Source: Neisseriaceae bacterium (lineage in GTDB: Bacteria; Pseudomonadota; Gammaproteobacteria; Burkholderiales; UBA11063). Taken from it: a DNA stretch of 64,000 bases. This document shows positions 13,609 to 24,178 of this stretch, piece by piece. Positions within the stretch are counted from its first letter, which is position 1; every line of letters begins with the position of its first letter. The stretch spans positions 1 to 64,000 of the forward strand of contig CANFGS010000006.1 of the NCBI GenBank assembly GCA_947446595.1, given 5' to 3'. The notes beneath the pieces are model-generated. The model was not told the origin of the DNA and ran no database searches. It saw only the letters and a list, made by a program, of their open reading frames with translations. Both the position numbers and the translations under genes were made by a program.

Positions 13609-14793
13609 TTAACTAACTATTTCTTTTAATGTACCAACTACTTTTTTCGCTGCATCAGCTAGGCCATCCGCAGGTATAAGATCAAGTCCAGATTCGCTAA
13701 GAAGTTTAGCCCCTACTTCAGCATTATTACCTTCTAGACGCACAACTACTGGCACTGATACATGAACTTCTTTTACCGCAGCAATAATAGCTTCAGCAAT
13801 CATATCGCAACGAACAATTCCACCAAATATGTTAATTAAAACGGCTTTTACGCTTTCATCCGCTAGGATAAGCTTAAACGCTTCAATTACACGAGCTTTA
13901 GTAGCACCACCACCAACATCAAGGAAGTTAGCAGGTTGTCCACCGTAGAGCTTGATGATATCCATAGTTGCCATAGCAAGACCAGCACCATTAACCATAC
14001 AGCCAATATTACCTTCAAGAGCAACATAGTTTAATTCAAATTCTGACGCTTTTAATTCACGTTCATTTTCTTGTGATTTGTCACGTATTGCTAATAAATC
14101 AGGATGGCGATACAGAGCATTTGAGTCAAGAGCAACTTTCGCATCCACGCATACTAGATCTCCGTTTTCACGAATAGCTAGTGGATTGATTTCAAATAGT
14201 GCAAAATCATTTTCAACAAATGCTTTGTAGCTACCTAACATTAATTTAGTAAATTGGCCAATTTGATCAGGTGTTAAACCAAGTTTGAACCCAACTTCAC
14301 GGGCTTGGAATGGTTGCAACCCTACTAGTGGATCAACAACTACTTTAAAAATCTTCTCAGGTGTTTCCTCAGCTACTTTTTCAATCTCAACTCCACCTTC
14401 AGTTGACGCCATAAAAGTAATACGGCGACTAGAACGATCTACAACAGCACCAAGATACAATTCACGTTGCATAGGATATAAGTCTTCACTTACGTATACA
14501 GAATTAACTGGTTGCCCATGGGCATCAGTTTGATAAGTAACTAAGCGTGTACCGATAAGGCTTTTAGTTACAGCCATAGCTTCATCTTTGGATTTTACTA
14601 CTTTAACACCACCAGCTTTACCTCTACCACCGGCATGAACTTGTGCTTTAACTACAGCAAATTTGCCACCTAGTTTATCAAATGCAGCACCTGCTTCAGC
14701 TTCATTTGTTGCAAGTATACCAGTTTGAACGCGTAAACCATATTTCGCCAATAATTCTTTGGCTTGGTACTCATGTAAATTCATTAATTTCAT
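13609..14793 (-). CDS. sucC: Succinyl-CoA synthetase beta subunit
   Basis: [48 protein letters not shown]. Confidence 0.97.
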   Translation of the reverse strand: MKLMNLHEYQAKELLAKYGLRVQTGILATNEAEAGAAFDKLGGKFAVVKAQVHAGGRGKAGGVKVVKSKDEAMAVTKSLIGTRLVTYQTDAHGQPVNSVYVSEDLYPMQRELYLGAVVDRSSRRITFMASTEGGVEIEKVAEETPEKIFKVVVDPLVGLQPFQAREVGFKLGLTPDQIGQFTKLMLGSYKAFVENDFALFEINPLAIRENGDLVCVDAKVALDSNALYRHPDLLAIRDKSQENERELKASEFELNYVALEGNIGCMVNGAGLAMATMDIIKLYGGQPANFLDVGGGATKARVIEAFKLILADESVKAVLINIFGGIVRCDMIAEAIIAAVKEVHVSVPVVVRLEGNNAEVGAKLLSESGLDLIPADGLADAAKKVVGTLKEIVS

Positions 14794-14921
14794 TCCTAAA
14801 AAACTTCAGTGTCCGTAATTTTAACATAGAGTGAGTGTCTCGCTGTTATGATTATCTATAATATTTAAAAATTTTATTGCAATTTTTCTGATTTTACGAT
14901 AGAATTACGGTCTTTGGTAAT

Positions 14922-15011
14922 GGAAGCTTGGCAGAGCGGTTGAATGCAACAGTCTTGAAAACTGTCGAGGGTGCGAGCCCTCCGTGAGTTCGAATCTCAC
15001 AGCTTCCGCCA
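14922..15011 (+). tRNA. tRNA-Ser(TGA)
   Basis: GGAAGCT/AGCTTCC acceptor stem, long variable arm (GAGGGTGCGAGCCCTC), anticodon loop CTTGAAA, GTTCGAATC T-loop, encoded CCA. Confidence 0.95.
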
Positions 15012-15063
15012 ATTATATTTGACAACGCACGTCCTGTTGTGACATAATCATTACCTTATCAGT

Positions 15064-15140
<77 letters not shown>

Positions 15141-15266
15141 TTTTATATTCAAGAAAAAATCACCAAAAGCTCAATAAAATCAAGGCTTACAGCCTAGTTT
15201 AGTATTTGTTTTGGCTTACCTAAAATACCCCTAAATATGCGCCAAAATGCGTAAAATTCCGTCCGC

Positions 15267-15288
15267 TTTGCCCCAAATTTGCCCCAAA
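15267..15288 (+). repeat. Arm-site-like tandem near attL
   Basis: TTTGCCCCAAATTTGCCCCAAA between attL and int. Confidence 0.65.
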
Positions 15289-15337
15289 ATTTAAGATAGT
15301 AGAAGCTGCATTATGAAGCCGTATGCGATTTATCATG

Positions 15338-16495
15338 CTAGTATTTTCCCACAAAATTATAACCTTTGTCTTCGGTTTTAGGTATCCATCTACCATATTT
15401 TTTAAATATCATCTCAACATCAACGTGTCCCATCTGAGTTGCTACCCACCAAGCATTCTCGCCATTAGATAATAATGTTGAGGCGAAAGTATGGCGCATC
15501 TGATAACAGTTCCGATATTTCACTTTTGTAGTGGCAAGTAAATACCGCCAATGTTCTGCAACCTTTTTACTACTAGACCATGCAATGGCAGTATTGGGAT
15601 TATGGAATACATAGTCACTATCTTTAGTGTAATTGAGTTGACAAGTAAGTGCTTCAAATGCCTTTGGCAACAGTATTATTTGCCTAGTGCCAGATTTAGT
15701 TTTAGTGCCTTTTTCAACGTTGCAAACCTTAGCTCGGCAAATATTGGCAAATCCATTTTTAAAATCAATGTCAGCCCATTTAAGCGCAATTAATTCGCTA
15801 ATCCTAAGCCCTGACCAGAAACCAAACTGTACAAGATTTTTAATTTGCCCGTGTGCAGCATCAATAATAGTTTGTTTTTCTATTTCATTAAATGGCTCAG
15901 CGTTAAAATCTGATTTTACTGATGCCACTTGAATTAATTTGCTTAATGCAATCTGTTCAATTGGATTATCTTTTAATAATCCGTCATTAATTGCATCAGC
16001 AAATAAATTACGTAATGGGGTTAAATAATTCCGAATTGTTTTAGGTGTGGCTTCTAAATTAGATATCCACTCTCTAATTATGGGAGCAGTAATGTCATTA
16101 ATATTGTACTTACCAAAATTAGGAATCAGTTGCCCTTTAATTACTTTGCGATAACCGTCAAATGTTGATGGTGACATATAACCATTTTCTACCATCCTAG
16201 CATAATTAGCCAATTGTTGCTCTAAAAGTTCTTGGCAATAATAAACCTTAATCTCCTGAATTATTCCAAGCCGTTTGGCTAATTTGGATTCAGGGAAGTA
16301 CTCGTTGTAATTAAAATCATTACGGGCAATTTTATTTAATATTTCAGCACGTAAATTAGTACAATACTTGATATTAGCTTTTGTTGGCGCAAGTTTTAGT
16401 GTTTCTCTACATCTAGTACCTTTGTACATAAATACTATTCTTAGAGTTTCACCCCTTACTTCAACACCCTGCGGTGTTATGATAGTTCGATCCAT
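15338..16495 (-). CDS. Tyrosine recombinase / phage integrase
   Basis: C-terminal GFWSGLRISELIALKW, YQMRHTFASTLLSNGENAWWVATQMGHVDVEMIFKKYGRW catalytic R-HxxR-H-Y motifs; adjacent to attL. Confidence 0.95.
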   Translation of the reverse strand: MDRTIITPQGVEVRGETLRIVFMYKGTRCRETLKLAPTKANIKYCTNLRAEILNKIARNDFNYNEYFPESKLAKRLGIIQEIKVYYCQELLEQQLANYARMVENGYMSPSTFDGYRKVIKGQLIPNFGKYNINDITAPIIREWISNLEATPKTIRNYLTPLRNLFADAINDGLLKDNPIEQIALSKLIQVASVKSDFNAEPFNEIEKQTIIDAAHGQIKNLVQFGFWSGLRISELIALKWADIDFKNGFANICRAKVCNVEKGTKTKSGTRQIILLPKAFEALTCQLNYTKDSDYVFHNPNTAIAWSSSKKVAEHWRYLLATTKVKYRNCYQMRHTFASTLLSNGENAWWVATQMGHVDVEMIFKKYGRWIPKTEDKGYNFVGKY

Positions 16496-16719
16496 TTTTG
16501 ATATTCCTCAATATTTACATATAACATGCCATCTTTGGCAGTTTTAACAATTTGTTCGCCCCATTTGCCTTCATGGCGTTTTTTGCGAACAGCCATTTCT
16601 GTTATGCCAGTTAACTGACTAAATTGTTTGAGTTTTACCCATTTAATCGCTGGTATTGCTTTAAGTTCCATATTACACCTCATAAAATAATGCCTTTTTG
16701 CAGTTGTTTTTGTTTCCAA
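16477..16719 (-). CDS. Excisionase-like small HTH protein (true start probably internal at MELKAIPAIKW)
   Basis: IKWVKLKQFSQLTGITEMAVRKKRHEGKWGEQIVKTAKDGMLYVNIEEYQKWIEL resembles Xis-like winged HTH; directly upstream of int. Confidence 0.6.
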   Translation of the reverse strand: METKTTAKRHYFMRCNMELKAIPAIKWVKLKQFSQLTGITEMAVRKKRHEGKWGEQIVKTAKDGMLYVNIEEYQKWIELS

Positions 16720-16868
16720 GCCTCAACCTCACCCTTGCTCCATAAGAAATAACCATGTTTATCCACATATGGAGTTAGGAATTTACCTAAGGACATCCAG
16801 CGGTAAATTGTATTTCTGGTTTTAATATTGAGGATTTTCATAACTTCAAAAGTTCCAATATAGTCCAT
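16680..16868 (-). CDS. AlpA/MerR-like HTH excisionase-type regulator
   Basis: IGTFEVMKILNIKTRNTIYRWMSLGKFLTPYVDKHGYFLWSKGEVEAWKQK. Confidence 0.6.
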   Translation of the reverse strand: MDYIGTFEVMKILNIKTRNTIYRWMSLGKFLTPYVDKHGYFLWSKGEVEAWKQKQLQKGIIL

Positions 16869-16874
16869 AACAAT

Positions 16875-17108
16875 TTACCCCACAATGTAATATTCGACAA
16901 ACCATGTGCCAGTTTTAGGGTTACGTTTGCGTTCTGCAGCAATGTTCATGCCACGCCTGCGTAACTCATAAATATGCGCCCCAAGCCTAGTAATGCGAAA
17001 CTTCTGTATCGCTTCCCATGTACTAATCTTTTTGTGCATGAGTAAAAACTCTTTGATTTGCTCACGTTGTGCTAACATAATAACCAACCTTTCCTGTAGA
17101 AAATCCAA
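16875..17108 (-). CDS. Small phage helix-turn-helix protein
   Basis: Winged-HTH-like: ISTWEAIQKFRITRLGAHIYELRRRGMNIAAERKRNPKTGTWFVEYYI. Confidence 0.6.
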   Translation of the reverse strand: MDFLQERLVIMLAQREQIKEFLLMHKKISTWEAIQKFRITRLGAHIYELRRRGMNIAAERKRNPKTGTWFVEYYIVG

Positions 17109-17157
17109 TACACAGATACTAGTATCGCAGGCTGTGATTGGATGTTACCGTACACTT

Positions 17158-17451
17158 TCATAATAAAGCCATGTAAATAGCATTGCGAGTAACCATAAAA
17201 TTAGCCTTAGTGCCTGCAACCACATTTTTTATGGCTAAACTTACTACCCGATCCACTTGTTTATTGCTTAAGCTAACCCTTGATACCACCAAAAAATGCA
17301 ATTGTTCCCGTCCAAACATAGTAAAAGTGTCCCCATTACTACTTATTTTGTGGTTATTCATAAGGTGGTAGCTTATGTGATTGGCTAAATAATCTACTGC
17401 ATGAGCCATGTCATTGTATTTTTTAAAGAATTGCTTAATTTGCTTTAGCAT
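17158..17451 (-). CDS. Hypothetical phage early protein
   Basis: 97-aa ORF in the leftward early operon, overlapping the end of recT by 17 nt. Confidence 0.5.
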   Translation of the reverse strand: MLKQIKQFFKKYNDMAHAVDYLANHISYHLMNNHKISSNGDTFTMFGREQLHFLVVSRVSLSNKQVDRVVSLAIKNVVAGTKANFMVTRNAIYMALL

Positions 17452-18346
17452 GGCTCATTCCTTTATAAAACTTGTCGGCTTTTTTTGCTATTTCAGGTGA
17501 TACCACCACATCATTATTGACTTCATCTGTAGTATTTTCAGTTTTAGGTTCATCAGCATGTTCAATATCAGCAGATTCCACCTCAACTGCATCGCTAATA
17601 TCAATAACTTGCTTATTTATGGTATCAACAGCAGTATTAACTGGTTTGGGTTTATTATCAAACTCAAACATCTCATCATCACGATGTATGACTTGCTCCA
17701 AATCGGTACTCATTGGTAGACGCTTGGATATTCGGCGAATAACAGTCTTTTTAGCCATTTCTGCCCAATGTTCCTTCCATGCCTGACCATCTTTGGATTT
17801 GCTAATGCTACGAATTCTCTCAATATCGGTAACACTCATAACTTCACGGTAAATGGCATTATCTTTGGTTTTAACTATCGCATAAGCACATATTGGTTTG
17901 CCACGTTCCCCGACAGTTGGTTTATGGGTAATATGCTCATAATCACCCAAGCAATAATCAAACTCGTCTTTATCATAAACCACATGTGCCGAAATGCTGG
18001 CAAGTTCACCGCTATTACGTACTTTTTTAAGTACACCACCCACCATTGGCATATACTGCACGAACTTTTTATATGAACCATCTTTTTGCTTGGTATTGTA
18101 GATAACCAGTGCCGCTTCCCGTCCATCAGGTAATAATCCATCCTGCGCAGTTTTAAAGCAGCTCATGAATAAACTAGCCCGATCAGCAGCCAATAATTCT
18201 GGGGTTTGAATTGCAGCAGTTTTTACAATTCGGGCAAATCGCTCAAAGCTACAATTACTGGGTAATACCGCCTGAAACTCAGCTTTACGCTCAGCGAACT
18301 GGATATCAAGTAGTTGCAGTGGGTTTTGCGTTGGTTGTTGTGTCAT
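17435..18346 (-). CDS. recT: RecT-type single-strand annealing recombinase
   Basis: RecT fold features: ADRASLFMSCFKTAQDGLLPDGREAALVIY...VQYMPMVGGVLKKVRNSGELASISAHVVY...KTVIRRISKRLP. Confidence 0.9.
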   Translation of the reverse strand: MTQQPTQNPLQLLDIQFAERKAEFQAVLPSNCSFERFARIVKTAAIQTPELLAADRASLFMSCFKTAQDGLLPDGREAALVIYNTKQKDGSYKKFVQYMPMVGGVLKKVRNSGELASISAHVVYDKDEFDYCLGDYEHITHKPTVGERGKPICAYAIVKTKDNAIYREVMSVTDIERIRSISKSKDGQAWKEHWAEMAKKTVIRRISKRLPMSTDLEQVIHRDDEMFEFDNKPKPVNTAVDTINKQVIDISDAVEVESADIEHADEPKTENTTDEVNNDVVVSPEIAKKADKFYKGMSHAKAN

Positions 18347-19209
18347 AATGATTGCTCCTCAAAGTTAAATTTATTCATTGCCCAATTGGGTAAACCGATG
18401 GTTTGTACCTTGTCTTCATAGCCATGCCATTTGCCTGAACTCATACAGTAGTTGTACAAATTTAATAATCTGCGATTTTCTTTTAAGCCAATATCAAGCA
18501 TTACTTCATCTCCAGCTAAAAAGCTACATTCAAATGGTGCTACCTTTTCAACAGGTATAAATATGAATGCTGGATAATCTGGGGTTTGGTATATAGTTTT
18601 AACCGCATTACAGTAAAATGCCAGTTGATTGTAGTAGCCAAAAGTGTATATAGATTTAGCAAAGTCGTTAGGCTCGGCGTTAACAGTAGTTTTTAAATCA
18701 ATAATTAGCCCACTAGGAAACTGATCGCAAGGTTCAATCAAGTAGTCAAGTTTTCCTTTACAGCTGATACCAGTATCTGCATCAATCCAGTACAATTCAT
18801 GCTCAGGCAAGCCATTATTAAGTAATATTCGAGAGGTTTTCTTATTCAATACTGCATCACGAATACGTTTAACTGCCACCATGTCATCGGTAGAAATAAT
18901 GGTCTTACCAGCACTATTAGCTACAAATTCAGCAAATGCCAACTTGCCATCTTTAGTGCGTTTATCAACATTTGGCTCAACCACGTAGTCACTAATGAAT
19001 AATTGGTGCTCAAATAAGCAGGTATGCACTGCTTTACCAAAACGCATAGCCTCAGTTTCAGCATCAGGTACACGATCTAATGCTAAATGTTTTGTCCAAA
19101 AGTGTTTAGGTGAGCGTTTTAAATCTTTCAGTTTACTTTGAGATATTGCTGGGTTATCGTAGTAGTTAATCATAGTACCTCCAATATATATAACTGGCAT
19201 TTTTTGCAA
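18343..19209 (-). CDS. RecE/DUF3799-like PD-(D/E)XK exonuclease
   Basis: YYDNPAISQSKLKDLKRSPKHFWTKHL, MRFGKAVHTCLFE, GKLDYLIE...LIIDLKTTVNA; coupled to recT. Functional start likely the second Met (MINYYDN). Confidence 0.85.
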   Translation of the reverse strand: MQKMPVIYIGGTMINYYDNPAISQSKLKDLKRSPKHFWTKHLALDRVPDAETEAMRFGKAVHTCLFEHQLFISDYVVEPNVDKRTKDGKLAFAEFVANSAGKTIISTDDMVAVKRIRDAVLNKKTSRILLNNGLPEHELYWIDADTGISCKGKLDYLIEPCDQFPSGLIIDLKTTVNAEPNDFAKSIYTFGYYNQLAFYCNAVKTIYQTPDYPAFIFIPVEKVAPFECSFLAGDEVMLDIGLKENRRLLNLYNYCMSSGKWHGYEDKVQTIGLPNWAMNKFNFEEQSL

Positions 19210-19370
19210 ATAGTTTGATTATTGAATGGTTTAAATAATGCACCACACTTTGTGCATGTAATACAATCACAATTGCTAATTGACTTACTACATGGGCAAA
19301 CAGTTGTAAGTATGGCATTATGAGTAATCGCATGTTTGTGCACATTTTTTTCTAATATAACTTCATTCAT
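19170..19370 (-). CDS. Small Cys-rich (zinc-ribbon-like) phage protein
   Basis: Multiple CxxC/CxC pairs: CPCSKSISNCDCITCTKCGALF...ICKKC. Confidence 0.45.
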   Translation of the reverse strand: MNEVILEKNVHKHAITHNAILTTVCPCSKSISNCDCITCTKCGALFKPFNNQTICKKCQLYILEVL

Positions 19371-19485
19371 TCTCTCGCCTTTATTTTTACAATAATGTAA
19401 TTAGAACCCTAATTTGTGCTAAAATTACGTTGTTTATAGGTATAGAGCAGCTTATGTTAGAGTTGAGTAGTTCATGACGGCATTA

Positions 19486-19537
19486 TCTCATAATGAGAGA
19501 TAATATGCAAGTATATTTTATTCTTTTTGAGAGATTT
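19486..19537. promoter_or_regulatory. Operator-like sites for the phage repressor (left cluster)
   Basis: TCTCATAATGAGAGATA (19486-19502) matches 15/17 with TCTCATTTTGAGAGATA at 28565-28581; second degenerate site ATTCTTTTTGAGAGATT (19520-19536). Confidence 0.65.
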
Positions 19538-19557
19538 AATTTAAATTGGTTGATTGA

Positions 19558-19683
19558 AATCAAAAATATCCCATACAAAACGTTTATCGTTTAGGGTTTC
19601 TTAAAAATTTTATAACTAATCCAAATATACAGGTTGGTGACTTCACCTACTACGACGCCCCAGATGGAATGAATGATTTTTAA
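19558..19683 (+). pseudogene. Remnant of a Vat/CatB-type xenobiotic (streptogramin A) acetyltransferase N-terminus
   Basis: In-frame reading NQKYPIQNVYRLGFLKNFITNPNIQVGDFTYYDAPDGMNDF* resembles the conserved FIKN-TNPNI-VGDYTYYDDP-FE N-terminal block; no start codon and stop immediately after. Confidence 0.65.
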
Positions 19684-19713
19684 AAATAATACTATCTTGT
19701 CAATAGGAAAACG

Positions 19714-20946
19714 ATGCAGCATATTTGTGGTAATGAAGTTGATACTAAAGGTAAATATGGAGAAAACCTAGCGTATGACCTTGCTAAAGTAGCTTTTTTA
19801 AAGCAATGGTGCTATCAAAACCCAAAATTAAATAATGGTAAAGAATTATGTGATTTATTGATAATTTTCGACGATATAATGCTAATTTGGTCAATAAAAA
19901 ATGTAAAATTAACTGATATATATTATGATGATGTTAATAAACCTATAAAGACTGGTACGCCATTTAAAATAAAAGAAAAGCATAAAGATAAAAGTAAAAA
20001 GCAACTCATTGGTGCATATAAAGAAATATTTGAACGCGACGCTATTATTGAACTACCAAATTATGGAGTTATTGATAAGAATAAGTTCAAAAAAATATTT
20101 TTATGTTCAGTATTTATCGGAGATAAGGAATTTTGCTCTCCTTTATTAGAGAGAGCTGATGGCTTATTGATCCACACCGTTCCTGAAGAAGACCTTAATA
20201 TATTAGTGCACGAGCTAGATACTGTAACTGATTTTATTGACTACTTTAAATTTAAAGAGTCATCATTTAAAAATATAGTAGTAAATGGGAATGAGGGCAA
20301 TTTATTAGTAACTTATATTAATTTTAAAAATAACACTAATGTAAATCTAAATAACTTTGACCAGATTATTGTAGATGACAATATATGGGAACAATGGAAG
20401 CAAGATACCCGATATCAACATAAAAAACGAGCTGATAAAATTTCTATAATATGGGATGAATTAATCGATAGATTTATTAATGACAATGATTTAAGCCACC
20501 CTCATAATCAATTAATGTTAACACAACTGGCAAAACCGAATAGGTTTCTTCGTCGAGTATTAGCATCATACTTTAGTGAAATTATAAGCCAACAACCTAA
20601 ATTGCTTTGTCGCTGTTTAGTATCAGCACAGTTAAGCGATGTAATATATTTATTTTTTAACATAAACCTAGATTTAAATCATTACAAGATATCTGATATA
20701 AATCCATTATTGCTTACTAGAGCTAGTATGGCTTTATATGAGTACCCTGATTATTCAAAAGTGATTGGCATTGTAAGGCTAGAGAATAACAGATGTAACC
20801 AATATTTATTCGCTCTGATATCAGATATTAAGCCATTAACAGAAGAAGATTATATACGGTATCGCACAGAGTATTCAAATTACACTAACACAACTACTAA
20901 CTTATCTAAATCCAATATACAAGAATATGAAAACTGTAATCAATGA
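19714..20946 (+). CDS. Putative solo PD-(D/E)XK nuclease-like protein, candidate defence gene
   Basis: N-terminal GKYGENLAYDLAKVAF...GKELCDLLIIFDDIMLIWSIKN resembles the E...D...(x)xK nuclease core; opposite strand to neighbours, inside the accessory block. Confidence 0.5.
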   Translation: MQHICGNEVDTKGKYGENLAYDLAKVAFLKQWCYQNPKLNNGKELCDLLIIFDDIMLIWSIKNVKLTDIYYDDVNKPIKTGTPFKIKEKHKDKSKKQLIGAYKEIFERDAIIELPNYGVIDKNKFKKIFLCSVFIGDKEFCSPLLERADGLLIHTVPEEDLNILVHELDTVTDFIDYFKFKESSFKNIVVNGNEGNLLVTYINFKNNTNVNLNNFDQIIVDDNIWEQWKQDTRYQHKKRADKISIIWDELIDRFINDNDLSHPHNQLMLTQLAKPNRFLRRVLASYFSEIISQQPKLLCRCLVSAQLSDVIYLFFNINLDLNHYKISDINPLLLTRASMALYEYPDYSKVIGIVRLENNRCNQYLFALISDIKPLTEEDYIRYRTEYSNYTNTTTNLSKSNIQEYENCNQ

Positions 20947-21034
20947 CAATTTATCGACTATCTGATATTTACCGGTAAACAATATTAACATACAGTATTT
21001 TTATTATTGTGCTTAGTCAGATACTGAACAAGAT

Positions 21035-24000
21035 TTAGTTAGCCTGATTACTGCACATTTCTTTTGCTTGCTCCATAACGCTCACAATAGCAGCATCGCT
21101 TTTATCAGGTGGATAACCGTATTTTCTAAGCAAACGACGAATTTCCATACGCATGTTTGCTTGTACGCTTTCTCGCACATGCCAATCAACGCTCATATTA
21201 GCTTTAATTGTTTTAGTTAAGTCTTTGGCAATCAATTGTAATATTTCATCTTGCATTACTTCACGAGCTGATTCACTTTCAGCTAAAGCATCATAAAAAG
21301 CAAGCTCATCATCAGTTAATCCCATATCATGACCACGCTTGTGCGCATCATTGATTTGCTTGGCAAGCTCAATAAGCTCCATAATTACTTGAGTGGTTTC
21401 AATAGCCCGATTTTGATATTTTTTCAATGAGGCATATAATTTCTCAGAGAATTTTTTTGACTGAACTAGATTATTTTTAGCAAAACTTTTTACCTTGCCA
21501 GTCAACAGCTTATTTAGCAACTCAACAGCCACATTTTGCTGCTTCATCCCTCGTATTTCTTCTAAAAATTCATCTGAAAGAATCGCAATATTTGGTTTAT
21601 TAAGACCTACTGCACCCAAAATATCAATAACCTCATCCGATGTAATTGACTTAGATATCAACTGATTAATTTGAGTATCCAACTGGGCAGCAGTTTTTTT
21701 CTTGTTCTCTTCTGGAATCAATTTTATAATACCTGCTTTGACTCCTTTATAAAACCCTACCTCCATACTAAGTTTCTCAGCCTCAGGAACGGTTGCGCAT
21801 AATGAATAAGCCTTTGATAATTCGGATACTAATTTTAAGTAATCTTTCTTACGCTCCTCACGTAACCCGATAATAAAATCTATCGTTGCCACAATGGCAT
21901 ACATTCTATCTTGTGGAGTAGCAGTTAGCCCATTAATGCCAAAGAATTTTGAATAATCATGTCCATGTAGCAATTCACGAATTAAGTCTATTTTTTCAAG
22001 CATAATTTGAGCCGCTAAACCAGTATCAACCCCAGTTATTTCTCTATCCTGCTTGGTATACGCTCCAAGTGCATTGCGTAAATGCTCTGCGATACCTATA
22101 TAATCAACAACTAAACCGCCTTGCTTATCTTTAAAAACCCTATTTACCCGTGCAATTGCCTGCATCAGATTATGTCCACTCATTGGTTTATCGATATACA
22201 TGGTATTCATACTAGGCACATCGAATCCAGTTAACCACATATCACGAACAATAACTATTTTTAGTGAGTCATCATTATCTTTCATGCGTTTGGCTAAAGC
22301 GTCTCTCGTTTTTTTAGTACCTATAAATGGTTGCCATGCTGAATTATCAGATGATGAACCAGTCATAACAACTTTAATCACACCTTTGTTTAAATCATCA
22401 CTGTGCCATTGTGGTCTAAGCTCTATAATTGCCTCATATAGACCAATTGCAATTCTTCGTGACATGGCAACTATCATTGCTTTACCGATACTAGTTTCTT
22501 GCGCTGCTTGACGCTTTTCAAAATGATCCACAATATCCTGTGCTACCAATTTAATACGGCTATCTGAACCCACAATAGCTTCTAAGCGTGACCATTTAGA
22601 TTTTAGTTGCTCTTTTTGATTATCTTCCTGAAACTCTGTTATTTCGTCGTACTCTTGGTCTATTAAATCGGCAACGGCATCTGGCAAATCTAATTTAGCA
22701 ATACGGCTCTCATAATAGATTTTGACCGTCGTACCGTCTTCTACTGACCTGGTCATGTCATAAATATCAATATAATCACCAAACACCGCACGAGTATTTT
22801 TATCAGTTAGTTCAATTGGTGTACCAGTGAAGCCAATATATGAGGCATTTGGCAAACTGTCTCTCATATATTTTGCATATCCGTATTTGACATCAACTGC
22901 CTGGTTATCATTTTGTACTTTTGCAGCAAAGCCATATTGACTACGGTGTGCTTCATCAGCAATAACTACCACATTTGACCTGCTAGTTAAAATTGACATT
23001 TGGGTATCACCATTTGCCTCTGGAGTAAATTTATGAATTGTGGTAAAAATTACTCCGCCAGCTTCACGATTTAATAACTTCCGCAAATCTAATCTATCTT
23101 TAGCTTGCACTGGAGTTTGACGTAATAAGTCTTTTGAATTAGAAAATGTAGCAAATAGCTGATCGTCTAGATCGTTTCTATCAGTAATTATCACCACCGT
23201 CGGATTTCTAAGTTCTTTTGCTGATACTAATAAACCCGCATAGAATACCATTGACAAACTTTTGCCAGAACCTTGCGTGTGCCACACCACCCCAGCTTTC
23301 TTGTTCCCCGATAAAGATGTTGCATCTATGGTACTACGTAATGCTTTATTGACAGCATGATATTGATGATAACCAGCTAAAATTTTATAAACATTATTGC
23401 CGTCAGTTTGAAATAAAGTAAAGTTTTTAATCAAATTCAAAAATGTAGCGTGATTTAAACTGCCACGAATCATTACCTCTAATTGCGGAATTGACAGCGG
23501 TGCTATATCATTACCATCAATAGTACGCCACATCATAAAGCGGTCTTCATCTGAGGTAAGTGTTCCTATCCTAGCATTAATCCCATCACTTATGATTATG
23601 AATGAATTATAGGTAAACAAGGATGCGATTTTATTTTTATATGTTTGTATTTGGTTAAATGCTTCACTAATACCCACATTTTCGTCTGACGAACTCTTAA
23701 GCTCAATAACAACCAATGGCATCCCATTAATAATCACAACTAAGTCTGGGCGTTTTTCCACATTGTTTTCAATCACCGTAAATTGAGACGTTACCGCCCA
23801 ATCATTATTTTGCGGATTTTGAAAATCAAAGATTTTAACTTTTTCAGTTTTAAATAAACCATTATCCTGCCTGATACTAACATCAATACCGTCAGTCAGC
23901 ATTTTATGGAATGCTTGATTGTTTTTAATTAGTGAAGGGCTTTGTGGTATAGATATTTGATGTAGCGCATCAATGATTGCATCAGGTGGTAATTTTGGAT

Positions 24001-24178
24001 TTATTCGCTCTAAAGCAAGCTGCAATCTATCACTGAGTAATACATCATTAAAGTTTTTACGCTCTGGGTATGCGCCATTAGGGGAAATATCATTTGCAGG
24101 TAAAATATTATATCCAAGCTCTTCCAGCCATGATAATGCAGCTTGTTCCAAATCTGCTTCAATAAAACTATTACTCAT
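21035..24178 (-). CDS. hsdR: Type I restriction endonuclease subunit R
   Basis: RPDLVVIINGMPLVVIELKS nuclease motif, VVWHTQGSGKSLSMVFYA, DEAHRSQYG, SYIGFTGTPIE. Confidence 0.97.
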   Translation of the reverse strand: MSNSFIEADLEQAALSWLEELGYNILPANDISPNGAYPERKNFNDVLLSDRLQLALERINPKLPPDAIIDALHQISIPQSPSLIKNNQAFHKMLTDGIDVSIRQDNGLFKTEKVKIFDFQNPQNNDWAVTSQFTVIENNVEKRPDLVVIINGMPLVVIELKSSSDENVGISEAFNQIQTYKNKIASLFTYNSFIIISDGINARIGTLTSDEDRFMMWRTIDGNDIAPLSIPQLEVMIRGSLNHATFLNLIKNFTLFQTDGNNVYKILAGYHQYHAVNKALRSTIDATSLSGNKKAGVVWHTQGSGKSLSMVFYAGLLVSAKELRNPTVVIITDRNDLDDQLFATFSNSKDLLRQTPVQAKDRLDLRKLLNREAGGVIFTTIHKFTPEANGDTQMSILTSRSNVVVIADEAHRSQYGFAAKVQNDNQAVDVKYGYAKYMRDSLPNASYIGFTGTPIELTDKNTRAVFGDYIDIYDMTRSVEDGTTVKIYYESRIAKLDLPDAVADLIDQEYDEITEFQEDNQKEQLKSKWSRLEAIVGSDSRIKLVAQDIVDHFEKRQAAQETSIGKAMIVAMSRRIAIGLYEAIIELRPQWHSDDLNKGVIKVVMTGSSSDNSAWQPFIGTKKTRDALAKRMKDNDDSLKIVIVRDMWLTGFDVPSMNTMYIDKPMSGHNLMQAIARVNRVFKDKQGGLVVDYIGIAEHLRNALGAYTKQDREITGVDTGLAAQIMLEKIDLIRELLHGHDYSKFFGINGLTATPQDRMYAIVATIDFIIGLREERKKDYLKLVSELSKAYSLCATVPEAEKLSMEVGFYKGVKAGIIKLIPEENKKKTAAQLDTQINQLISKSITSDEVIDILGAVGLNKPNIAILSDEFLEEIRGMKQQNVAVELLNKLLTGKVKSFAKNNLVQSKKFSEKLYASLKKYQNRAIETTQVIMELIELAKQINDAHKRGHDMGLTDDELAFYDALAESESAREVMQDEILQLIAKDLTKTIKANMSVDWHVRESVQANMRMEIRRLLRKYGYPPDKSDAAIVSVMEQAKEMCSNQAN

